Positions 31,309 to 36,600 of a stretch of 36,600 bases of DNA are shown in pieces. Under the pieces are notes generated by a model. It did no database searches. It worked only from the letters and a program-made list of their open reading frames with translations, and was not told the DNA's origin. Each line of letters opens with the position of its first letter. The first letter of the stretch is position 1. Position numbers and translations under genes: made by a program. Source of the DNA: Treponema sp. (GTDB lineage: Bacteria; Spirochaetota; Spirochaetia; Treponematales; Treponemataceae); contig JAFYZU010000012.1 of NCBI GenBank assembly GCA_017548565.1, positions 1 to 36,600 of the forward strand, given 5' to 3'.

Positions 31309-32229
31309 CTACAAAATGCTGTCACCACGAAGCTTTTTAGAAACCATGTTTGTAAGGCACAAAAGTATGATGCTTACAAAAGATTTCAAAATACTTATTG
31401 CAGTAGAAAGAGAATAACCTCCGCTTCCAATGGCAAGGTTATATACATATAAATCAAGAACTTCTATTTTCTGTTTGTTAAACGAATTGGCAAAAACAAA
31501 ATACTGTTCCATACCGTTAGAAAGGAAATTTGCAAGACTCATCATTACAAGAACGAAATATGTAGGCAAAATTGACGGAATCGTAATGTGCCAGATACAC
31601 TGCATTCGCGAAGCACCATCGATTTTTGCCGCTTCCATCAAGGAATCATCTATGCTGGTAATTGCCGCAATATACATGATTGCAGCCCATCCCGCATTTT
31701 TCCAGGTAAGCCAAAGCCACTGTTTAAACCAGATATGATCCGCCGACTGAAGGAACATTATAGGTTCTGTAGTAATTCCAAGACGCATTAAAATACTGTT
31801 GACGGCACCGGTACTGCAAAAAACACTGAATGCTATAGAATAAACAAGAACCCATGAAATGAAATTCGGTAAAGTTGTTACTGTCTGAACGAATTTTTTA
31901 AATGGTACGCATTTTATTTCATTTAAGAATACGGCAAAAATCATCGGAAACCATGAAAACAGAAGGCTTAATCCGCTCATGGCAAAAGTGTTTGTAAGAA
32001 CCTGTACAAGTTTTTTAACTTTTACAGGATTTTCAACCATTGATATAAACCACTTGAAGCCGACAAATTTTTCCCAGGATAAAGGAAAAGGCGGTTTATA
32101 ATCGAAAAATGCATAAACCCAACCATAAAGCGGATAATAAGAAAAAACCAATATTAAAAGCAAAAACGGAACAATAAGCAGGAAGTCTTTAACAGCGTTT
32201 TTCTTTTTTTCTGTTTTAAATAATTTCAT
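31309..32229 (-). CDS. Carbohydrate ABC transporter permease (LplB type)
   Basis: The protein (306 residues from this start) has six hydrophobic segments, the docking motif EAAKIDGASRMQCIWHITIP and the LplB-like segments PFLLLILVFSYYPLYGW and LPNFISWVLVY. An in-frame ATG at 32241 has no ribosome-binding site, whereas the ATG at 32229 has GAGG eight bases upstream, so the latter was chosen. It is the first gene of the transporter operon, downstream of a strong promoter (32322-32349) and two LacI-type palindromes, so the whole operon is probably repressed until the sugar is present. Confidence 0.9.
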   Translation of the reverse strand: MKLFKTEKKKNAVKDFLLIVPFLLLILVFSYYPLYGWVYAFFDYKPPFPLSWEKFVGFKWFISMVENPVKVKKLVQVLTNTFAMSGLSLLFSWFPMIFAVFLNEIKCVPFKKFVQTVTTLPNFISWVLVYSIAFSVFCSTGAVNSILMRLGITTEPIMFLQSADHIWFKQWLWLTWKNAGWAAIMYIAAITSIDDSLMEAAKIDGASRMQCIWHITIPSILPTYFVLVMMSLANFLSNGMEQYFVFANSFNKQKIEVLDLYVYNLAIGSGGYSLSTAISILKSFVSIILLCLTNMVSKKLRGDSIL

Positions 32230-32246
32230 ACTTTTCCTCATGTGTC

Positions 32247-32262
32247 GGTTAAACGTTTAACC
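32247..32262. promoter_or_regulatory. LacI-type operator, perfect palindrome
   Basis: GGTTAAACGTTTAACC is a perfect 16-base palindrome with a central CG, the form bound by LacI-family repressors. It lies between the transporter promoter and the first permease gene. Its centre is 52 bases from that of the second operator, about five helical turns, which would allow looping. Confidence 0.85.
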
Positions 32263-32298
32263 AAAGGGGTTTAAAAAAAACCTTTTCTTCAAGATTTT

Positions 32299-32314
32299 AG
32301 TAAAAGGTTTAACT
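32299..32314. promoter_or_regulatory. Second LacI-type operator, imperfect
   Basis: AGTAAAAGGTTTAACT matches the perfect operator at 12 of 16 positions and is itself roughly palindromic. It lies eight bases downstream of the transporter -10 box, at the expected transcription start, a repressing position. Confidence 0.65.
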
Positions 32315-32321
32315 AAAAATA

Positions 32322-32349
32322 AGTATATCACTCTATTGCAATCTGTCAA
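32322..32349 (-). promoter_or_regulatory. Promoter of the sugar transporter operon
   Basis: On the minus strand a consensus TTGACA (32349-32344) and TATACT (32327-32322) are 16 bases apart. Confidence 0.8.
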
Positions 32350-32427
32350 TCAAATTAACACAAAAGATTAATATTTTTTCTACAAAAATTATATAGATTT
32401 GGACAATTTCTTTATTTTTGATATCAT

Positions 32428-32433
32428 TATACT
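32428..32433 (+). promoter_or_regulatory. -10 box (TATACT) of the MATE exporter gene
   Basis: TATACT lies seven bases before the ATG at 32441 with no ribosome-binding site between, predicting a leaderless transcript. No clear -35 box was found. It is divergent from the sugar transporter promoter. Confidence 0.5.
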
Positions 32434-32440
32434 TGTTGCT

Positions 32441-33799
32441 ATGTCAGATACAGTTTTAACGAAGCAGAACCGCGGCTCTCTTCCTATGCTTAAATTAACT
32501 TTCCCTATTGCAATGGAGCAGCTTTTCAGAATCCTTGTAAATTCTGCTGATACTTTAATGCTCAGTTCTTATTCTAACGATGCCGTTGCCGCAACAGGAC
32601 TTGTCGGTCAATATATTTTCTTTTTAACTCTTATTTTTGCAGTAATCAGCACAGGTTGTTCCATCGTTCTTTCTCAATATTTAGGTGCCGCTAAATCAAA
32701 AGATGAATTAAATCATATTGCACAGGCAGGAACAAATATGGTTTTCTGCATATCTGTTTTCCTGATGCTTTTAGTCTTTTTCGGAACAAAACCCTTGTTA
32801 AACTGCTATACCCTCGAAGATTCAGTAAGAAATTATGCCTGGCAGTATTTTGTAATATACGGCGGAATTTTCTGTTTCTTCAATGCTATAAGTCTGCTTC
32901 AGGGTGCAGTTTTAAGATGCTATGGTTATACAACAGAAGCAATGATTGTTTCCATAATAGCAAATCTCGTCAATGTTTTAGGAAACGCGCTTTCTTTATA
33001 CGGATGGTTCGGTCTTCCCGTTCTGGGTGTCCCGGGTGTTGCCGCCGCATCAGGATTCGCAATGTTTGTTTCTGCAGTTCTATTCGCAATCATCATTAAA
33101 CGTAAAAAAGATATTTCATTTTCGCTCAAAGGACTTTTTAAAACTCCAAAAGAAAGCTATCGTCTTGTTTTATCTGTCGGCATTCCTACAGCAGGAGAAA
33201 GTCTTTCGTATAACTTGAGTCAGATTGTAATTATGGCAATGATTTCGACTCTTGGAACAAATTCAATGTCTGCTCAGGTTTATACAATGACTATTGTCCG
33301 TTATGTTTTTGCAATAGCAATAGCAATAGGAAATGCAACTCAAATTAAAACCGGTTATTATGTCGGTGCCCATCAGAGTGACATTGCCTACAAAAAGGTT
33401 TTCAAATATCAGATTATTGCAACTCTTTGTTCGCTGTTCCTGATTCTTACGGTCAATCTTATAAAAACTCCGGTAATAAAACTTTTTACAGATATTGATG
33501 AAGTATTTACCCTTGTAAGTACCCTGCTGATTTTTTCAACTTATATTGAATTCGGCCGTTCGTTAAATCTCATCTATGTAGGAGCTCTTAAAGGTTCCGG
33601 TGATGTAAAATTTCCTGTACTTTATGGAATTTTGTCTATGTGGGGCATAATGGTTTTGGGAAGCTACATCCTCGGAATTAAATGCGGATTAGGATTAGTC
33701 GGTTTCTGGCTTGGAATCGGAACAGATGAAACAACACGAGGCATTGTCATGCTGCTCCGATGGAAAAGCAAACGATGGCAGAAACACGCTCTGGTTTAA
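32441..33799 (+). CDS. MATE family efflux transporter
   Basis: The protein (452 residues from this start) has twelve hydrophobic segments in two repeats, as in MATE exporters, which expel organic cations or drugs in exchange for Na+ or H+. Recognisable parts are KLTFPIAMEQLFRILVNSADTLML near the N-terminus, GAVLRCYGYTTEAMIVSI, and the second-repeat start LVLSVGIPTAGESLSYNL. An in-frame TTG at 32399 could extend the frame by 14 residues, but it lies upstream of the -10 box (TATACT at 32428-32433), so the ATG at 32441 was chosen. Its stop overlaps that of the convergent esterase gene by three bases. The substrate is unknown. Confidence 0.9.
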   Translation: MSDTVLTKQNRGSLPMLKLTFPIAMEQLFRILVNSADTLMLSSYSNDAVAATGLVGQYIFFLTLIFAVISTGCSIVLSQYLGAAKSKDELNHIAQAGTNMVFCISVFLMLLVFFGTKPLLNCYTLEDSVRNYAWQYFVIYGGIFCFFNAISLLQGAVLRCYGYTTEAMIVSIIANLVNVLGNALSLYGWFGLPVLGVPGVAAASGFAMFVSAVLFAIIIKRKKDISFSLKGLFKTPKESYRLVLSVGIPTAGESLSYNLSQIVIMAMISTLGTNSMSAQVYTMTIVRYVFAIAIAIGNATQIKTGYYVGAHQSDIAYKKVFKYQIIATLCSLFLILTVNLIKTPVIKLFTDIDEVFTLVSTLLIFSTYIEFGRSLNLIYVGALKGSGDVKFPVLYGILSMWGIMVLGSYILGIKCGLGLVGFWLGIGTDETTRGIVMLLRWKSKRWQKHALV

Positions 33800-35460
33800 T
33801 TCCTCTTCAGGCTTTCAAGAATTTCATCAGTTTCGTCGCCGTTTATCGTTCCGTCCTTGTTTCTCGAAAAATGACTCATAAACCGCCATGCATGCTCACA
33901 GGTATGTTCCCGGCAATCATGTCCCTGATCACTTATGCTCGCAAACACATTGTAGATTTTTTCATCCTTATTTTTAAAAATCTGCATTGTAAGATTACTG
34001 TTCCTTGTTTCATCATATTTTTTAATGCAGAAATCTCCGTCAATTCCCCAGATTTTATTTTCCCAGGAATCCTTGTTTTTTAACGAGAGATTATATTCCT
34101 TTTGTGTTTTATTCAATTCAAGTGCATATTTCATTCTGTTAAGACATTTCTGTTCCTGAAACGGCAATTCCGGTAAAGGTGTGATTTCTCCTCCTGCATA
34201 AAATACAGGAACGCTGACGGTTGTATTATACGGCTTCTGAATTTTCTGAAAATATACGTTTTCACCGATATCAACTGTTGCATCCATTGGTGCTGCAGCC
34301 GCAATCATCAAAGGATATTCCTGAATTATATCCCAGGTTTTTATTCCACCCATAGAAAATCCTGTTGCATAAATACGACTTTCATCTATCGGATACTTTT
34401 TCTTAAGCAGTTCAACAAACTCTATCATTTCTGTTGCCGTTGAATTAAGATGATTTTCTACAGTTACCAGAAGGAAATTGTGTCTGTGTGCAATTTTTGC
34501 CCATCCTGCCATTATGCTGAAAAAGAAACAGCTGTCTCCTCCACCATGAAAACCAAGAACAAGCGGTAATGGTCCTTTATCAAGAAGTCCTTTGTTATAG
34601 AATGCAAAATATCCGATTTTATGATTTACTGTTCCTTTATCATCACCGTTATTATCCGAAGAAGTTTTTACCTCTGCTATTCCAGGCTCGCGGATTAATC
34701 CATCCTTTTCAACATCTTCATCAATAATTAAAGGCCCGTTCATCCTTCTGAATTTTCGTGCAAACGAATAAAAATCCTCATAAAAATCCTCTTTTTCTTT
34801 ACAAAGATTATATTTTGCTTTCTTTTTTATGATTTCTTCAATCTGCTTTGAATTTTCATAAGATACAAGAGGAATATCATCTGATGAAATTACCGGCTCT
34901 ACAGAAAGTCCGCTCAAAAAACAGGTAACAGGAGCAAGATCAGAACGTCCCCACAAACCGTCGCCTTCAAAATGATTGATACAGTTTTGTGCAATATAAT
35001 CTGCAGATTCTTTAAAACCAAAAAGACATGTCCTGAAAATTGCCCCTCGAATGTAATGACCGTCAATCTGTTTTGTAAAACGATTCCAGTTGTTGATAAA
35101 TCCATTTTCATAATATTCATGAATTTTTGAATTTGAAATTATTTCAGAAAACAGATTCTTTGATGCATTTTTCCATCCACCGTCTGCCAGAGGATAAACG
35201 AAAACAACGCTTGAAGCAAAATCTGTTGCAAGCTTCGTAAAATTATTTTTATCTGCAAATTCAACTGCCTGTTCAAAAGAATAATCCTCTGTTGCAAAAA
35301 TTAAAATATATGGCGCGATAAATCCGTAATTCAAAATATCTGATTTTAATTTTTCATCTGCCTGTGGAACATAAACTGTTACCTTAAAGCTTTCAAATGA
35401 ATTTTTCCAGCAGATTCCGTTTTTTACCTGAACTGTCTGAGGTTTTTCTTTCATTGCCAT
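33796..35460 (-). CDS. Alpha/beta hydrolase, PHB depolymerase/feruloyl esterase-like
   Basis: The 554-residue protein has a C-terminal alpha/beta hydrolase domain (from about 280): the oxyanion motif FHGGGD (304-309), the nucleophile elbow GFSMGG with S369, and a C-terminal His in the segment SDQGHDCREHTCEHAW. This matches PHB depolymerase-like esterases that include feruloyl and acetyl-xylan esterases. Residues 40-240 look like a second, degenerate copy of the fold (strand-like YILIFATED, VVFVYP and an elbow-like LFGFKESADYIA without Ser-x-Gly). It lacks a signal peptide, so it probably acts on imported esterified oligosaccharides. It has its own promoter with a LacI-type operator and a good AAGGAAG ribosome-binding site. 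Its 3' end overlaps the MATE gene. Confidence 0.75.
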   Translation of the reverse strand: MAMKEKPQTVQVKNGICWKNSFESFKVTVYVPQADEKLKSDILNYGFIAPYILIFATEDYSFEQAVEFADKNNFTKLATDFASSVVFVYPLADGGWKNASKNLFSEIISNSKIHEYYENGFINNWNRFTKQIDGHYIRGAIFRTCLFGFKESADYIAQNCINHFEGDGLWGRSDLAPVTCFLSGLSVEPVISSDDIPLVSYENSKQIEEIIKKKAKYNLCKEKEDFYEDFYSFARKFRRMNGPLIIDEDVEKDGLIREPGIAEVKTSSDNNGDDKGTVNHKIGYFAFYNKGLLDKGPLPLVLGFHGGGDSCFFFSIMAGWAKIAHRHNFLLVTVENHLNSTATEMIEFVELLKKKYPIDESRIYATGFSMGGIKTWDIIQEYPLMIAAAAPMDATVDIGENVYFQKIQKPYNTTVSVPVFYAGGEITPLPELPFQEQKCLNRMKYALELNKTQKEYNLSLKNKDSWENKIWGIDGDFCIKKYDETRNSNLTMQIFKNKDEKIYNVFASISDQGHDCREHTCEHAWRFMSHFSRNKDGTINGDETDEILESLKRN

Positions 35461-35488
35461 AACACACTTCCTTTTTAAGTTATTTTTA

Positions 35489-35504
35489 TGTTAATCGTTT
35501 AACT
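35489..35504. promoter_or_regulatory. LacI-type operator of the esterase gene
   Basis: On the minus strand AGTTAAACGATTAACA is a near-perfect palindrome with central CG, closely matching the operator at 32247-32262. It lies directly after the esterase -10 box, a position that would block transcription. Confidence 0.8.
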
Positions 35505-35505
35505 A

Positions 35506-35534
35506 ATTCTACATTACAAATTCAATTTTTACAA
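35506..35534 (-). promoter_or_regulatory. Promoter of the esterase gene
   Basis: On the minus strand TTGTAA (35534-35529) and TAGAAT (35511-35506) are separated by 17 bases, with the operator immediately downstream. Confidence 0.65.
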
Positions 35535-35536
35535 AT

Positions 35537-35572
35537 AAAAAAAGGACTGCCGGTATAGAACCAGCAGTCCTT
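35537..35572 (-). terminator. Rho-independent terminator of the 136-residue lipoprotein gene
   Basis: AAGGACTGC and GCAGTCCTT (35542-35550 and 35564-35572) form a nine-base stem with a 13-base loop, followed on the minus strand by a T-run. Confidence 0.88.
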
Positions 35573-35593
35573 GAAATATAAAGATTTTTATCT

Positions 35594-36004
35594 TTAATTC
35601 GTAGAGAGTACCGCTTTTAATGTGCCGTTAGATTCCGAAACTACAACTTTATATTTCTCAGTCTTTTTAACGGTATAAACATGCTGTGATGAATGAGCCG
35701 AAGAATTTGTATAATCTATTAACTCCTGAGCTGATGGAATTTTTGAAAAATCTGATACTTTTCCAAATCGGAAATTAAATCCTTTGTCTTCATCTTTACC
35801 GCCGACTAAAAATACACCATGACCACCCGACGGTATACTGATTATATATCCCTGGGTTTCAGGCTGCTGATAAGAAACCAAAGCATATATCATCTGGCTT
35901 GCCTGATTATCATAAGAAAATTCTACTCTTTTTGTAGTATCAAAATCACAACCGGCAAGTAAAAAAAGCATTAAAGCCATTATAACAAAACAAATTTTTT
36001 TCAT
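35594..36004 (-). CDS. Small lipoprotein of unknown function
   Basis: The 136-residue protein has a lipoprotein signal peptide ending in lipobox LLAGC (Cys about 19). The mature domain has alternating hydrophobic residues suggesting an all-beta fold (VEFSYDNQASQMIYALVSY, then IPSGGHGVFLVGG, then KKTEKYKVVVS). No family was recognised. An AGGAG ribosome-binding site precedes the ATG and a strong terminator follows the gene. The gene upstream on the same strand lies 80 bases away. Confidence 0.82.
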   Translation of the reverse strand: MKKICFVIMALMLFLLAGCDFDTTKRVEFSYDNQASQMIYALVSYQQPETQGYIISIPSGGHGVFLVGGKDEDKGFNFRFGKVSDFSKIPSAQELIDYTNSSAHSSQHVYTVKKTEKYKVVVSESNGTLKAVLSTN

Positions 36005-36084
36005 TTATATCTCCTGTAAAATTGAATCTTTAGTTCAGTATAAGGCTCTTTTTTTACAAAGGATACAGAGTTAAACTCACATTT

Positions 36085-36600
36085 TTATTCATTCATCATT
36101 ATATATTTCATTTCTTTTTTATTTACATAATATTCATTGATGATATAATACCTGTCGCTATAAGTATTTGATTCTACATCGTACCATGTATAACCAAGGT
36201 TTCCAGAATCAGAAGAATTCATAAAATATATTCTGCTACCTCGAACATAATATTGTTTAGCAGTAAGAGAAATTCTAAAAGGTTTATCTGGTTTTTGATC
36301 TAATTTTGTTAATCCTAAAGAATCAAAATTAAATCTAAAAATATCAACATAATCCTGTCCTTCTGTTATCCAAGTATCAAATACCGCATAAAGATTTTTG
36401 TTTACATTTATAATTGCTCGTAAGGAATAATTATCTTCTTCTCTCCAATAATTATCTTCTACTTCTTTTACTTTTGTTATCTGTTCTCCATTTATGCTGT
36501 ATTTAATAAATGTAGATGCCGTTTTTTTGCTATTCCTGTAGATTGCTTTATTAATGATGATTTTATTTCCAGAGACATACTCTAAATACATATTCGTATA
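36085..36600 (-). CDS. C-terminal part of a protein running off the window, unknown
   Basis: The frame is open to the right edge, so the start is outside the window; the first in-frame ATG (36591) has no ribosome-binding site and is probably internal. The visible 170 residues are rich in Tyr, Asn and charged residues with short beta-like strands (YVRGSRIYFMNSSDSG, SLRAIINVNKNLYAVFDTW), reminiscent of beta-propeller repeats, but no family was recognised. The coding sequence is richer in A and T than that of its neighbours. It may be a secreted protein like the lipoprotein next to it. Confidence 0.55.
   Translation of the reverse strand, partial: YTNMYLEYVSGNKIIINKAIYRNSKKTASTFIKYSINGEQITKVKEVEDNYWREEDNYSLRAIINVNKNLYAVFDTWITEGQDYVDIFRFNFDSLGLTKLDQKPDKPFRISLTAKQYYVRGSRIYFMNSSDSGNLGYTWYDVESNTYSDRYYIINEYYVNKKEMKYIMMNE

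Noticed and set aside
32399..32440. Upstream TTG start of the MATE gene
   Set aside because: It lies before the -10 box and has no ribosome-binding site, and the extra residues do not match the family N-terminus.
1..36600. CRISPR array, tRNA, rRNA, prophage or insertion sequence
   Set aside because: No regular spaced repeats, cloverleaf-like sequence, rRNA signature, transposase or phage structural gene was recognised on either strand.

Overview
The window looks like chromosomal DNA of a low-GC spirochaete, most probably a gut or rumen Treponema. This is inferred from gene content: an integron whose integrase reads in the same direction as its cassettes (the 'reversed' layout known from Treponema denticola), a Lpl-type oligosaccharide ABC transporter with intracellular hemicellulose enzymes, a methyl-accepting chemotaxis protein and several small lipoproteins. 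No rRNA, tRNA, CRISPR array, phage or insertion sequence was recognised.

Layout. 1-2322: the end of an integron, with a well-formed attC, one AT-rich cassette gene, a hairpin-rich cassette leader, a core site and candidate promoter just beyond the 3' end of intI, then intI itself. 2380-7494: housekeeping and hypothetical genes, including an internally deleted nucleoside phosphorylase, an AlkD-like repair protein, a histidine phosphatase, a three-gene minus-strand cluster, the ghost of an ABC exporter and a DUF5718 protein. 7606-10231: a methionine ABC importer (metN, metI, metQ). 10366-12317: a YtrA-regulated ABC operon with a perfect operator. 12401-15833: iron alcohol dehydrogenase, hotdog thioesterase and an orphan solute-binding protein. 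15823-18380: small secreted, redox and lipoprotein genes. 18458-18628: an undescribed repeat element. 18696-22654: a compact operon of two membrane proteins (the first DUF5058), an M20 peptidase and a secreted serpin. 22743-24890: a chemoreceptor.

24892-35460 is largely devoted to plant polysaccharide use: a GH39 beta-xylosidase, an EAL phosphodiesterase, a two-permease ABC transporter with its lipoprotein, a MATE exporter and an esterase. LacI-type palindromes flank the transporter promoter and the esterase promoter, so these two units appear to share one regulator that lies outside the window. The window ends with a lipoprotein and the 3' part of an unrecognised gene.

Several ATG starts lie 6-8 bases after a -10 box with no Shine-Dalgarno sequence (2722, 7606, 16539, 18696, 32441). 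These genes are probably read from leaderless or nearly leaderless mRNAs, and this moved several start calls. Many convergent neighbours abut or overlap by a few bases. All functional calls come from motif recognition by eye; no searches were run.
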